A stretch of 64,000 bases of DNA from Candidatus Hydrogenedentota bacterium (GCA_029552745.1 JAKPDK010000184.1:372001-436000); one strand, 5' to 3'. Positions 44,296 through 55,607 are shown, counted from the first letter of the stretch. The notes: a model not told the origin generated them from the sequence alone. Numbers and translations: made by a program.

Positions 44296-46731
44296 TCAAA
44301 AAACTTTCTTGAACCAATTGGTTAGTTTTTTGACCGGTGATCGTTTCGGTTGCTCCACATTGGACTTGTCGGCATCCGATGCAGCCACCGATGTTGGAGA
44401 AGGTGTTTCGGGTTTCACCTGTTCTACCGCGAGCGCTGGAGCAGCCGTAGGCTGCGCTTGTTCAGCAACGGGTGCTGGGGGTGGGGCCACGGGGGCGACA
44501 GAAGGAGGAGCAGGCAGAAGCACTTTCAGCTTCTGCCCCACGAGAATCTTATCACCGTTCAAATTGTTCCAGGTTCTGAGGTCTGCAACAGTCACCTTGT
44601 ATCGTGAGGCAATTCGGCTCAGAGTGTCTCCTGCGACAACACTGTAGATTTCCTCTTTGGTTTGCTCAGGAGGCGATGGCGGCAAAACGGCAGCTGGAAC
44701 CGCCGGCGGAAGTGCTTCCGCATTCACCGCCTGTGCGACATTCCCGGCTTGTTCTGGGGAAGAAGCAGCAGCTGCAGGCGCTTCGGACGCGCTGGGTTGC
44801 GATACAACCGGGGGCGCATTCGAATCCGACGCCAACTGCGCCAGGACCTCGCTTTCGCCGACAGGACGTTTAGCAAACGCTGGCGAGACACGTTTTGCGG
44901 TGCTTTGGAGAAGTTGTCCGCTGTCCGCACGCCAAGTTGCCACACTTTTCTCTAATCCCCACGTAGTGGGATCGGGTGGGGACGTAACACTCCCAAAAAC
45001 GATCATCGCCTCTTGCTGTCCTTGCGTTGCACTGAAGGTAGCGTGCCAAACGGTCGGTTGGTCTGCCGCGTCAAGAGGACGCCCGACAACCCTTGAGCTT
45101 GTCATCACGGGAAGTAGGCTCCGCGCAATGCTGTCCCGACATTCGCCTACGCACTCAATCGGACCCCCATAGAGCATCATGGCGGTCAACAACTCGGGAG
45201 ACAAAGAACTCACACCAGAAACGTCGAAACGTACAGGACCTACACCAACGTCATACTCCCTCAACCGACTGGTGGCTCCCGAAACAGCCAACCATGCGTT
45301 CAAATCAGCTTTTAATGAAATGGCGGAGGAAGGCAAAACCGGAATGTCCGGCAAGGCATCTTCCACAGTAGTGAACGCCAAAGCCTGCGCCCGCGTCCGG
45401 GTAAGATTTGCGGCACGAAGCACGTCGTCGGGCAAGCCCGAATCAGCAACAACAACAAATCCAAAGCCCCAGGAACCTGCGGTTTGACGCAGTTTCTCGG
45501 CGGCAAAATTACGAGCTTCCGTTTTAGAAAGATCAAGCCACTTCCTTCCATCCGCGCCCTGCACATACCAAGCGGGGTCTCCCCCTTGGATGGAAAAAAC
45601 ATTTAAGGTCAAGCCGGGTGTCAAATTCATACTTTTCAGAGCAGCCGCTGCTTTGCCCATGTCCTTCGGGAAACCGCCATTTCCTCCCACGAGAGACCCG
45701 GGCGAAGATTCCCACGTTTTAGGAACCAGCACATGCCGCACTCCTGCGCCCGACCAGGCTTGCGCCGCACGACATAGTTCTGCCATAGACCCCCCATCCG
45801 GAATGGTGGACCAGTTACGCGGTAATTTATCTGTGCAGCGCGGACGGGGCGCCTGACTCTGCGTCCAGGAATAGTAGAGGTCAATATCGGCAGGACGCGG
45901 CGTCGACAACGCAATCCACACGGGATCGCACTCGACCGTTTCCCCGGGATTAAGGCGAATGACCGGATCAAAATCACTAGAAACCTCAACATGCCACCGC
46001 CCAGGCTCCGTGAGAAGATAGGCTTTCGTGGATGCAACCTGTTTAGGCAAGGAACCCACCGCCAACGTAAAATCGTGTTCCGCATCTCGGAGAACAATAC
46101 GCGAGGGAAAGTTCGAACTGGAAGGAACAAAGTAAGGTCCCTGCACTTGCAACATACGGACGCCTGCGGTCGTTGAGGGGCTTAGATTCTGCACATAAAA
46201 GCTTGCAGGACGAATCGCACGTATCTCGATTGGTGAAGCGCCGACGTTGGTCGCCTGCATTCGAATCAAAAAGAACGGACGGGTGTTGAACATCGATAGA
46301 GAATGGCGCAGCGCCAATCCTTGGTGTGCCGGAAAGTCTATAACATAATCAATCCCGTCACCCATCGGATCGGAAAGTTTCTTTATATTCCCCTTTGCGA
46401 TTCCAATCTGCATCGATTGAAGTTTGGTGCCGTCTCCCAGTTCCACCTCTGCCCCCGCACTTTCCACAACCCTGCCAATCCCTTGAACGTCGAGCGTCCA
46501 TTCCCCGCTGTCGGCAGCGTAGACAAACTTTGCCTTCCCGGTTTCGATGGTATAGCGTTCACGAAGTTCCCACGGCATATCATGGGGCATATTGTAAACA
46601 GGGTCGTCGCTCGGTTTCTTACTGGTCTTGGCTGACTTGGCGGGCGCCGCCAGAACCGAACTTGCCACACATAACCACGACACCATCGCCACTAACGTCA
46701 TAAACTCAACAATTTTCTGCTTGTTCCACAT
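44296..46731 (-). CDS. Secreted GH36-like domain protein with C-terminal LysM
   Basis: 811 residues. A signal peptide (FMTLVAMVSWLCVASSVLAAP) is followed by a beta-sandwich like that of GH36/GH-D enzymes (about 60-310). Next is a TIM-barrel-like region (about 310-560) with WLDLSKTEARNFAAEKLRQTAGSWGFGFVVVADSG, which mimics the GH36 pattern 'YLDPTHPEV...WGFDYIKLD' but lacks the K-x-D. A Pro/Ala linker leads to a LysM domain (YSVVAGDTLSRIASRYKVTVADLRTWNNLNGDKILVGQKLKV, about 692-741). The tail is Pro/Ala-rich and ends with a basic amphipathic stretch. It probably binds peptidoglycan; the barrel may be catalytically dead. ATG 46731 has AGGAG 9 bases upstream. Confidence 0.75.
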   Translation of the reverse strand: MWNKQKIVEFMTLVAMVSWLCVASSVLAAPAKSAKTSKKPSDDPVYNMPHDMPWELRERYTIETGKAKFVYAADSGEWTLDVQGIGRVVESAGAEVELGDGTKLQSMQIGIAKGNIKKLSDPMGDGIDYVIDFPAHQGLALRHSLSMFNTRPFFLIRMQATNVGASPIEIRAIRPASFYVQNLSPSTTAGVRMLQVQGPYFVPSSSNFPSRIVLRDAEHDFTLAVGSLPKQVASTKAYLLTEPGRWHVEVSSDFDPVIRLNPGETVECDPVWIALSTPRPADIDLYYSWTQSQAPRPRCTDKLPRNWSTIPDGGSMAELCRAAQAWSGAGVRHVLVPKTWESSPGSLVGGNGGFPKDMGKAAAALKSMNLTPGLTLNVFSIQGGDPAWYVQGADGRKWLDLSKTEARNFAAEKLRQTAGSWGFGFVVVADSGLPDDVLRAANLTRTRAQALAFTTVEDALPDIPVLPSSAISLKADLNAWLAVSGATSRLREYDVGVGPVRFDVSGVSSLSPELLTAMMLYGGPIECVGECRDSIARSLLPVMTSSRVVGRPLDAADQPTVWHATFSATQGQQEAMIVFGSVTSPPDPTTWGLEKSVATWRADSGQLLQSTAKRVSPAFAKRPVGESEVLAQLASDSNAPPVVSQPSASEAPAAAASSPEQAGNVAQAVNAEALPPAVPAAVLPPSPPEQTKEEIYSVVAGDTLSRIASRYKVTVADLRTWNNLNGDKILVGQKLKVLLPAPPSVAPVAPPPAPVAEQAQPTAAPALAVEQVKPETPSPTSVAASDADKSNVEQPKRSPVKKLTNWFKKVF

Positions 46732-46918
46732 GCATGCATGCTCCTGAATGATCTGTTCCGATTATTATCTTGCAAACGATAATCGTGTTGTCTTCTTGGA
46801 AAACCGTTTTCTGGTTCAAAGCGGGGAATTATACATAATGTGAATCGAATGGTGCGACCTGTGACCATCACAACGTATCAAACAGAGCCGGTACCATCCG
46901 CTTAAACAGTGAAAAGAA

Positions 46919-47071
46919 TCAGCCTGCTTTCCGCAGGATGTCGTTCACCTCGGATCGAATTTTTTCCAATACCTGTTTACGCGTATCCTCGGGGATTTTG
47001 TAATGCTGTTCGTGTTCGAGGATCTCCATAACCCGCGCCGCCACACGATAGGCAAAACCTTCGATCTTCAC
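46919..47071 (-). CDS. Small conserved-looking hypothetical protein, 50 residues
   Basis: GTG start with GGAAGGTG about 4 bases upstream, and an uninterrupted 50-codon frame to TGA at 46919. The predicted product is helical and charged, beginning MKIEGFAYRVAARVMEIL and ending VNDILRKAG, with codon use like the neighbours. It looks like a small DUF protein that I cannot name. It is in a 500-base gap between the LysM gene and the divergent Gfo/Idh gene; the other bases of the gap show nothing. Confidence 0.55.
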   Translation of the reverse strand: MKIEGFAYRVAARVMEILEHEQHYKIPEDTRKQVLEKIRSEVNDILRKAG

Positions 47072-47240
47072 GGTACACCTTCCATTCGTTTTTCTCAGAA
47101 CTTCTTCCTTTTCTTATCATATCGCAAAGCCAGCCCCATTACCAATAGCGCAGCTTTTGGTTTGTCCTAGAGGACGTGCGTTTGCAAGTGCACGCGAAAC
47201 TTCATTAGACTAAAAATCCACTTCAACTCGGGAGGGCTAT

Positions 47241-48434
47241 ATGTCACAGAAAAAAGAACTCTTGATAGGTGTCATTGGTGCCGGCGGAAGAGGCCATCTA
47301 GCAAACTACGCGCATAAACCCGAAGAAGGCGTCCGCGTCGTTGCGGGTATGGACGTGCACGATGCACCGCTGACGGCGTTCAAAGAACGTTTTGGCCAGG
47401 ATGTTTTTGTAACGAAAGACTATCATGAATTGTTGCACCGTGAGGAAATTGATGCGGTGTTCGTGACTTCTCCGGATTTTGCGCACGAGGAACAAGCAGT
47501 CGCTGCGCTTGAACATGGAAAGGCCGTCTACCTAGAAAAGCCCATGGCAATTACCATTGAGGGCTGCGACCGTATCTTAAGAGCCGCCTACGAGAATAAA
47601 GCAAAGCTCTACGTGGGGCACAACATGCGTCACATGGCGCTGACTATCAAAATGAAAGAACTTATTGATAAAGGCGCGATCGGGGAAGTGAAAGCCGGCT
47701 GGTGTCGACATTTTGTAGGTTACGGGGGCGATGCCTATTTCAAAGATTGGCACGCAGAACGAAAAAACACCACGGGACTACTGCTTCAAAAGGGCGCCCA
47801 TGATATTGATATTCTTCACTGGTTATGTGGAGGATACTCACGCAGAGTCGTCGGCATGGGAGGATTGACGGTCTATGACCGCATCACCGATCGCCATGAC
47901 CCTTCCGAACGCGGCGATGCCAGGTTTCGCATCGAGAACTGGCCTCCTTTGTCCCAGAAAGGACTGAATCCTATCATTGATGTCGAAGATATCAGCATGA
48001 TGCTCATGGAATTGAATAATGGCGTGTTCTGCTCCTATCAACAGTGCCATTATACGCCGGACGGATGGCGCAACTATACGATCATCGGAACGGAAGGGCG
48101 AATAGAGAACTTTGGGGATTCCCCGGGCATGTGCGTCCTGCGTGTATTCAATCGCCGAACCGAATACAATCCGTGGGGCGATGAGCAATACTTTTTCCCG
48201 CGTCTCCATTACGGACGTGGCGGCGGACATGGCGGAGCAGACCCGCTGATCGTTGCGGAGTTTATCCGTTTTGTTCGCGAAGGAGGCCGAATCCAAACCT
48301 CTCCCATCGCGGCACGGTACAGTGTCGCGGCGGGCTATCTGGCGACGCAGTCGCTACGGAGCGGCGCTATGCCTCAAGATGTGCCGCCTTTGCCAAAAGA
48401 AATTGTCGAGTATTTCGAAAGCCAGACAAACTGA
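47241..48434 (+). CDS. Gfo/Idh/MocA-family oxidoreductase
   Basis: 397 residues. The N-terminal Rossmann domain is GVIGAGGRGHLANYA (5-20) with the cofactor loop VAGMDVHD. EKPMAITIEGCDRIL carries the catalytic Lys of the EKP motif. The C-terminal alpha/beta dehydrogenase domain has a KGAHDIDILHWLCGG block with the conserved Asp-His pair. It acts on a sugar or cyclitol with NAD(P); the substrate cannot be read from the sequence. The family is abundant in PVC-like and Hydrogenedentota-type heterotrophs. GGAGGG lies 6 bases before ATG 47241. No signal peptide. Confidence 0.88.
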   Translation: MSQKKELLIGVIGAGGRGHLANYAHKPEEGVRVVAGMDVHDAPLTAFKERFGQDVFVTKDYHELLHREEIDAVFVTSPDFAHEEQAVAALEHGKAVYLEKPMAITIEGCDRILRAAYENKAKLYVGHNMRHMALTIKMKELIDKGAIGEVKAGWCRHFVGYGGDAYFKDWHAERKNTTGLLLQKGAHDIDILHWLCGGYSRRVVGMGGLTVYDRITDRHDPSERGDARFRIENWPPLSQKGLNPIIDVEDISMMLMELNNGVFCSYQQCHYTPDGWRNYTIIGTEGRIENFGDSPGMCVLRVFNRRTEYNPWGDEQYFFPRLHYGRGGGHGGADPLIVAEFIRFVREGGRIQTSPIAARYSVAAGYLATQSLRSGAMPQDVPPLPKEIVEYFESQTN

Positions 48435-48515
48435 CGTTCACCGAAGAAACGCGTACACGATTCCAAAAACGATGCGGCGTGGCGTGCGGGAAGATCAGAT
48501 TGTTTACAACGAGAA

Positions 48516-49514
48516 TCACCGTTTAGGCAACAATTCTCGATAATTCATCAATTCTTCGAAATCGAGCAATGTACTCATGGCGGCGTTGGTGCAAGGAATG
48601 CCCGCCTCGACAACAGCGGCCAGGACGTTCAGTCCGCCACAAACAATGACCCCCGCCCTTCCCTGAGGCACAGGAATCCCCGCCAAAGGCTGGTTCGGTC
48701 TTCCGATCGCCAAAACGCCCCCAAGTCCCGCTTGTTTCGATTGAGCGACAATCCGCCTCACTTCTGGAAGTGCCACCGCCGGGACCTCCCGAAAACTTGC
48801 CCCAATAACCCCGGTACCCGTCCGCGCCGCCTGATACACACTCGTCATTCCCCCTCGAATGAAAATCTCCAATGGGTCGAGGGATGTACCTTCGTAATAG
48901 ATCACCTGAGTAAAACGCTTGGGACCATAATCTTCCACCTCCAGTAAGCCGCCGAATCGAGAGGTTGTTGCAATCCGTTCGCGAAGAAGTACCCCGTTCA
49001 TACTTACACTGCAAATGGTGCCCACAGCCACACAACCCTTAGGAACCCGAAAACCTCCTATCCGCTGCCCCTCTCTTCCTACCACCAAGTACTCCCCCAT
49101 TCCCAAGCTCGCTTCGTATACGGGTAGCATCCGTTTAACGGCAGCGTTCCAGTACTGAGCATCCAACGTTGAAATATTCAAAATGACTTTTCCCGTTTTT
49201 GTTTTGGGGTCAAATGTCATTTGATACGCCAGCTCATCCACTCGCGTGGCAACAAAACCTACTTTATCTATTACCAGAGCGCCTTCCACCTCCCGTAGCC
49301 CCAGAGAAGTCAACCGACGCCCTCGACGTCCTAAATTCTCCGTCCATTTTCTACGGTCTGCCTCCGCAAGATAGTTGCGGATAGTGCGATCACTTAGCTC
49401 GACCCCCGCCAAGCGCAGTTCTTCCGCTATCTTTTCACTTCCGATGGGACCGTCAGCGTCCCTCAAGACACGGAGGATGGCTACCATGGTGCGTTGCGAT
49501 TTGACGTCACTCAC
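48516..49514 (-). CDS. nrpR: NrpR-type nitrogen transcriptional repressor (winged HTH + DUF128)
   Basis: 332 residues. The N-terminal winged helix (MVAILRVLRDADGPIGSEKIAEELRLAGVELSDRTIRNYLAEADRRKW, about 10-58), with LGRRGRRLTSLGLRE, matches archaeal NrpR. One DUF128 regulatory domain (about 80-330) follows, with the typical GGLLEVEDYGPKRFTQVIYYEGTSLDPLEIFIRGGMT and GRAGVIVCGGLNVLAAVVEAGI. In methanogens NrpR represses nitrogen-assimilation genes and is released by 2-oxoglutarate. This copy is divergent from gdhA, a plausible target. It starts at GTG 49514 with GAGGA about 9 bases upstream. Single-DUF128 NrpR proteins occur in some archaea; a bacterial copy is uncommon. Confidence 0.88.
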   Translation of the reverse strand: MSDVKSQRTMVAILRVLRDADGPIGSEKIAEELRLAGVELSDRTIRNYLAEADRRKWTENLGRRGRRLTSLGLREVEGALVIDKVGFVATRVDELAYQMTFDPKTKTGKVILNISTLDAQYWNAAVKRMLPVYEASLGMGEYLVVGREGQRIGGFRVPKGCVAVGTICSVSMNGVLLRERIATTSRFGGLLEVEDYGPKRFTQVIYYEGTSLDPLEIFIRGGMTSVYQAARTGTGVIGASFREVPAVALPEVRRIVAQSKQAGLGGVLAIGRPNQPLAGIPVPQGRAGVIVCGGLNVLAAVVEAGIPCTNAAMSTLLDFEELMNYRELLPKR

Positions 49515-49607
49515 CTGTGTTTCCTCTGTTTGTACAAGACCGCCGGTTTCATCTTTAGCAAGAACCGTTCATTCATAGGGTACCCCCAATCCACAACAAG
49601 ATTCAAC

Positions 49608-49621
49608 CGGCAAAATTGCCG
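49608..49621. promoter_or_regulatory. Perfect palindrome upstream of nrpR
   Basis: CGGCAA-AA-TTGCCG, 94 bases upstream of the nrpR start and 120 bases from the gdhA promoter. A possible autoregulatory operator. It differs from the archaeal GGAA-N6-TTCC site, so assignment to NrpR is a guess. Confidence 0.4.
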
Positions 49622-49731
49622 ATAAGAATCCTGTGCTGACAAGAAAGAATCAAAGAACTATACATATATTTTAAGGATAATTGGGATATAAAAATACCAT
49701 TTTACCGGAAAAAACCCGGAATCCTGCACAT

Positions 49732-49764
49732 AAGAAAATACTTGAAATTCGCTCTTATTTTCTT
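49732..49764. promoter_or_regulatory. 9+9 inverted repeat overlapping the gdhA promoter
   Basis: AAGAAAATA (49732-49740) and TATTTTCTT (49756-49764) are perfect reverse complements with a 15-base spacer. The left arm abuts the -35 and the right arm fills the end of the spacer next to the -10. A repressor bound here would block RNA polymerase; NrpR is the obvious candidate. Confidence 0.6.
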
Positions 49765-49770
49765 TAAGAT
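49742..49770 (+). promoter_or_regulatory. Predicted sigma70 promoter of gdhA
   Basis: TTGAAA (49742-49747), 17-base spacer, TAAGAT (49765-49770). This is the best promoter match in the window, about 170 bases upstream of the gdhA ATG. It implies a long leader, within which only the ribosome site AAAGGAGG is evident. Confidence 0.6.
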
Positions 49771-49866
49771 TTTTCTTTAACCGGATGGGTGGTTCCGCTT
49801 CCTGAATCAGAGATGGTAATGTCCCCCTGTGATATAGTAAGGAGGCGGCGCATCCATCCGGCGTAA

Positions 49867-51282
<1,416 letters not shown>

Positions 51283-51299
51283 GCGTTTTAGGGACCCGG

Positions 51300-53940
51300 A
51301 TGACACAATCCATCGGGCACGTGAGCACCGGATTGCCCGGACTGGATCGGATGCTTCGCGGCATTCTTCCAGGCGATAACATCGTGTGACAAGTTGGTGC
51401 TGTGGAAGATTACGTGCCGTTTGTACAGCCTTTTTGCAGATGGGCCGCCGCAAACCACCGGCGGCTCATCTATTTTCGTTTCGCAAAACATCCCCCGCTG
51501 ATAGAAGATTCCACATTGGCAGAGATTTGTGAACTCGATCCCCGCGAAGGGTTTGAAACTTTTTTGACCGAGATACACGCAGCCATTAACCGCGGCGGAC
51601 GAGGCGCCTACTATTTGTTTGATTGTCTATCGGATCTTTCTGTGGATTGGTATAGCGACCAAATGCTTGGTTGCTTCTTCATGCTGACCTGTCCCTACTT
51701 GTATGATTTGGAAAGTGTCACGTATTTCGCGTTGCTCCGGGATCACCACTCCAATCAGGCAACAGAACCTATCCAACAGACCACACAACTTTTCTTAGAT
51801 GTCTTCCGCCATGGTTCCCAAATCTTTGTTCACCCCATTAAAGTACAGCAGCGGTTTTCGCCGACTATGTACATGATGCATGAGTGGTGTGGTGAAGAGT
51901 TTATTCCGGTGACGCAAAGCGCGTCCAACGCTGAAATACTCTCCAAAAACCGCCGCTTTCCTCTCGATGCTAATCGAAGGCGTCTGGGGCTTTGGGCAAA
52001 AACCGTGTCCTATGCTGAAAGACTGCTCGAAGGGAAACAGACCTCTCCGCAGGACAAAACCGAAGCCAATCAACTGAAATCTCGCCTTTTGCGCATGGCC
52101 GTCTCACGAGACGATCGCATGTTTCAGTTGGTTGAAAAGTATTTTGACCTTGATCAGATTGTTGCGATTTTTCAACGCATGATCGGAACAGGCCTCATCG
52201 GGGGCAAATCAGTAGGCATGTTGCTTGCCCGTGCCATTTTGGAAAAGTCCGACCCGCGCTAGAAGTCTTTACTGGAACCACACGATTCGTTTTACATTGC
52301 CTCAGATGTCTTTTATACGTTTCTTGTAGTCAACGGTTGTTGGTGGATTCGTCAGGAGCTGCGCGATCCAGAACGATTTCTACAAAATGCAGAGAAAGTT
52401 CGCAGAAGAATCCTCGGGGGACATTTCCCTCCAGACATAGAACAACAATTTGCCAACGTCCTTGACTATTTTGGACAGGCCCCCATCATTGTCCGTTCAT
52501 CCAGTCTGCTCGAAGACAACTTCGGCAATGCCTTCGCGGGAAAATACGACAGCGTCTTCTTGGTAAACCAAGGCTCGCGGGAACGTCGGCTACAGGATTT
52601 CGTCTCTGCGGTCAAAACCATTTACGCAAGCACCATGAGTGAACGGGCACTGACCTACCGAGCCAGAAGAGGCCTGCTCGAATCTGATGAACAAATGGCT
52701 CTCTTGGTACAACGCGTGTCAGGCGACGTTCATGGACGGTACTTTTTCCCGCACTTAGCAGGGGTCGGGTATTCTTACAATGCATACGTTTGGAGTGAAG
52801 ACATTGACCCTTATTCTGGGGTGTTGCGACTTGCTTTCGGTTTAGGAACACGGGCGGTAGACCGAGTGGACGATGACTACACACGACTGGTCGCCCTGAA
52901 CGCCCCACCAAGTTTCCGGAAATAGAAGGAGCCAAGAGCCGAAAATATCTTCAAAAACGCACCGATGTATTAGATTTAGAAGCTAATAAATTGATTTCGG
53001 TTGATGCCTTGTCGGCGGCAAGCGCCTCCCCAAAAATTCCCATAGACCTCTTGGGAACCCGCGATTTCACATTGGAGCGACAACTCCGCGAATACGGCGG
53101 CAATCAAAGTATGCAATGGACATTAACGTTCCAAAACCTACTTGAAAAACGCATTTTGCGGAAGACATGCGGATTTTGTTAAAAACCGTGGAACGTGCTT
53201 ACGGAAGCCCCGTAGACATCGAATTCACTGCCAACTTTTGCTCGGAAGATTCCTATAGAATCAACCTTGTCCAGTGCAGACCCTTCCAAGTATACGGTAG
53301 TGCACCGGTGACGCAAATGCCCGCCGAAATCCCTGGGGACAAATTGGTTTTACGAGTTAACGGTCCTGTGATTGGAAGGTCTCGCTCCGAAAGAATCAAG
53401 TGGGTTGTATATGTAGTTCCCTCGGTGTATGCCGAACTCCCCGTCAATCAACGCTATGGGGTGGCAAGATGTTTGGGACGTGCCGTCCAGGCCCTCCGGG
53501 CTCGGAGTGCCGATCCGATGATGCTTATAGGACCTGGGCGTTGGGGCACCAGTACACCTTCTCTGGGAGTACCGGTCAATTTCACTGAGATTAGCCACGT
53601 GTCAATTCTGTGTGAAGTAGTGACCATGCGTGAGGACCTGGTACCCGATGTCTCCTTGGGGACGCACTTTTTCGGTGAACTAGTAGAAGCCGATATTCTT
53701 TATCTCGCATTGTTCCCCAATCGGGAAGGGAACGTGTTGAACCGCGACTTGCTGGAAAATACGCCAAACTCCTTAGGCGAGGTCTTTCCCGAAGGGGAGA
53801 ACTGGTCACACGTGATTCGCATTCTCCAACCGAAACGCCAACTCCAAAACCAGGCGCACGTGGCGTTTCATGCTGATACCTTCAAACAGACGGCAGTCGC
53901 TTATTTTACCTCATCAGATACAGACGGAACAGAACAATAA
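51300..53940 (+). pseudogene. Decayed PEP/pyruvate-binding-domain protein gene
   Basis: A single long coding region with four lesions. It opens at ATG 51300 (MTQSIGHVSTGLPGLDRMLR, a KaiC-like N-terminus). An in-frame TGA at 51387-51389 and a TAG at 52260-52262 (after SDPR) stand where Trp is expected from the flanking sequence (V-W-Q-V and D-P-R-W as I recall from homologues). Reading shifts frame near 52915 (frame of 51300 to the frame of FPEIEGAKSRKY) and again near 53145 (into KTHFAEDMRILLKTVERAYG). After that it continues as PVDIEFTANF and VHFAED-like PEP/pyruvate-binding sequence to TAA 53940. The intact product would be about 880 residues. Neighbouring codons stay conserved, so decay is recent, or assembly errors are involved. 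Confidence 0.8.
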
Positions 53941-54005
53941 CCTGTCGTTCTGGTATATTTTTTTCACGCCATGTATTTTAATCTTCACACAAGAGTGGAG
54001 AACAG

Positions 54006-54578
54006 ATGATGCAGGATTGCCCAGGTCCCAGCCTGACACTCCAGTTGCCCAGTTTAGCATTGGAGGAAGATTTCTATCGCATGGTACGTGAGTACCGCAA
54101 AGCAGGCGAATCGTATGATACCCTTCTCGAACCGTTGCTTGACCATCTCCCCACTTATTTGCGGCGGGTCGACCAGATTGCGCGAGGCATCTCTTTACCC
54201 GTCGGCATTGTGCAACAAACATTGTTTTGGTTAGTTCGTGATGATAAATCCATTGTAGCAATGGGAAGACTGCGCCATTACTTGACACCGGCGTTGGAAA
54301 AAGAAGGCGGACACATTGGGTACACCGTTCGTCCTTCTGAAAGACGTAAAGGATACGGCACCTTGCTCTGCGCCTTATTGATACAAGAGGCAAGGAACCG
54401 ACTTGGACTTTCCCGAGTCCTGATCACCTGCGACTCGGATAATATCGGTTCCGCCCGCATTATTCAGAAAAACGGGGGCTGTTTCGAAAATGAAGTTATC
54501 TCTGACTGGTCAGGCAAGCCCGTATCCCGGTTCTGGGTGAGCACGACACCCACCCCCAGCACCATCTACCGTCTGTAA
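54006..54578 (+). CDS. GNAT-family N-acetyltransferase
   Basis: 190 residues. The acetyl-CoA loop of motif A is HIGYTVRPSERRKGYGTLLCALLIQEARNRLGL (R-x-x-G-x-G/A pattern as RRKGYG), and motif B is ITCDSDNIGSARIIQKNGG. The N-terminal ~60 residues (LPSLALEEDFYRMVREYRKAGE) resemble the ElaA/YjgM-type leader of a distinct GNAT subgroup. The substrate is unknown. It starts at one of two adjacent ATGs at 54006/54009. It lies 65 bases after the pseudogene and is convergent with the peptide transporter. Confidence 0.85.
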   Translation: MMQDCPGPSLTLQLPSLALEEDFYRMVREYRKAGESYDTLLEPLLDHLPTYLRRVDQIARGISLPVGIVQQTLFWLVRDDKSIVAMGRLRHYLTPALEKEGGHIGYTVRPSERRKGYGTLLCALLIQEARNRLGLSRVLITCDSDNIGSARIIQKNGGCFENEVISDWSGKPVSRFWVSTTPTPSTIYRL

Positions 54579-54602
54579 TGCCTTCTCCGCATCATGTGTC
54601 CA

Positions 54603-55607
54603 CTAAGACGAAATACCTGCTAAATGAAGTTCTTCGGCGCGCCAACAAGCGACGTGCCGTCCCGAGCTCATGTCGCGGAGCTCCGGCGCAACGGTACGGC
54701 ACACATCCTGGGCGTAGGGACAACGGGGACTGAAGGCACAGCCTGGCGGCAATGCGCCCAAATCAGCGACCTCTCCTGCCATAGGTTTACGGCATGGTCG
54801 TTTTCCAAGATGACCTGAGGGCGCTGCAGCAAGCAACGCCTCCGTGTACGGATGCAACGGAGTGTGAAACAGCTCCTGGGTGAAGCCCAACTCTACAATT
54901 CTCCCCGCATACATTACCGCTACCCGCGTGCTGATGTTCTCGACCACCGCAAGGTCATGCGAAATAAATAAATAGGTCAGCTGTCGTTGTTGTTGCAGAT
55001 CTTTCAACAAGTTCAAAATCTGCGCCTGTACCGATACGTCCAGTGCTGACACCGGCTCGTCGCAAACCACAAACTCAGGATTCAACACTAAAGCGCGGGC
55101 AATACAAACGCGCTGCCGTTGTCCCCCGCTGAACGCATGCGGGTACCGCTGCAGGTACTCCGGCTGAAGACCACACGCCCGACTGACCTCGTAGACCACC
55201 TCCCGTTGTTGCGATCGCGAACCGACCCCCTGAGCGCGAAGTGGCTCCGCAATAATGTCAAAAACGCTCATGCGGGGATTCAACGACGAGTAGGGGTCCT
55301 GAAAAACAAGCTGCATGTGTTTCCGGAAACGTCGCAAGGATTCTCCCCTGAGTCCCAACAAGTCAATTTTCGTTCCATTTTGGTAGAACCACATGGCTCC
55401 TGCTGTAGGATCCATGAGCCGCAAGATCAGTCTGCCCGTAGTCGTTTTTCCGCAACCGCTCTCCCCAACCAACCCCAACGTTTCACCCTGGCTGATCGCA
55501 AAACTCACATTGTCCACCGCACGAATTACCCGGTCGACCCGCGAAAACAGTCCCCCCGAATTCCTGAAGTGCTTGGTCAAGCTTCGCACGTCCAACAATA
55601 CGCTCAT
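54603..55607 (-). CDS. oppF: Oligopeptide/dipeptide ABC transporter ATPase (OppF)
   Basis: 334 residues. Walker A is LVGESGCGKTTTGRLI, the signature is FSGGQRQRVCIARAL, Walker B is FVVCDEPVSALDVSVQAQ, and the C-terminal oligo-HPY extension ends with FSPRCPYAQDVCR. The latter Cys-rich segment binds an iron-sulphur cluster in some DppD/OppD proteins. It is the last gene of the five-gene operon and overlaps oppD by 4 bases (ATGA). It powers uptake of peptides or, in some organisms, oligosaccharides. Confidence 0.93.
   Translation of the reverse strand: MSVLLDVRSLTKHFRNSGGLFSRVDRVIRAVDNVSFAISQGETLGLVGESGCGKTTTGRLILRLMDPTAGAMWFYQNGTKIDLLGLRGESLRRFRKHMQLVFQDPYSSLNPRMSVFDIIAEPLRAQGVGSRSQQREVVYEVSRACGLQPEYLQRYPHAFSGGQRQRVCIARALVLNPEFVVCDEPVSALDVSVQAQILNLLKDLQQQRQLTYLFISHDLAVVENISTRVAVMYAGRIVELGFTQELFHTPLHPYTEALLAAAPSGHLGKRPCRKPMAGEVADLGALPPGCAFSPRCPYAQDVCRTVAPELRDMSSGRHVACWRAEELHLAGISS

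Noticed and set aside
51300-53940. Recoding (selenocysteine or stop readthrough) as an explanation of the in-frame TGA and TAG
   Set aside because: Both stops stand where Trp codons are expected, no SECIS-like hairpin follows the TGA, and there are two frameshifts as well. Genetic decay or sequence error is simpler.
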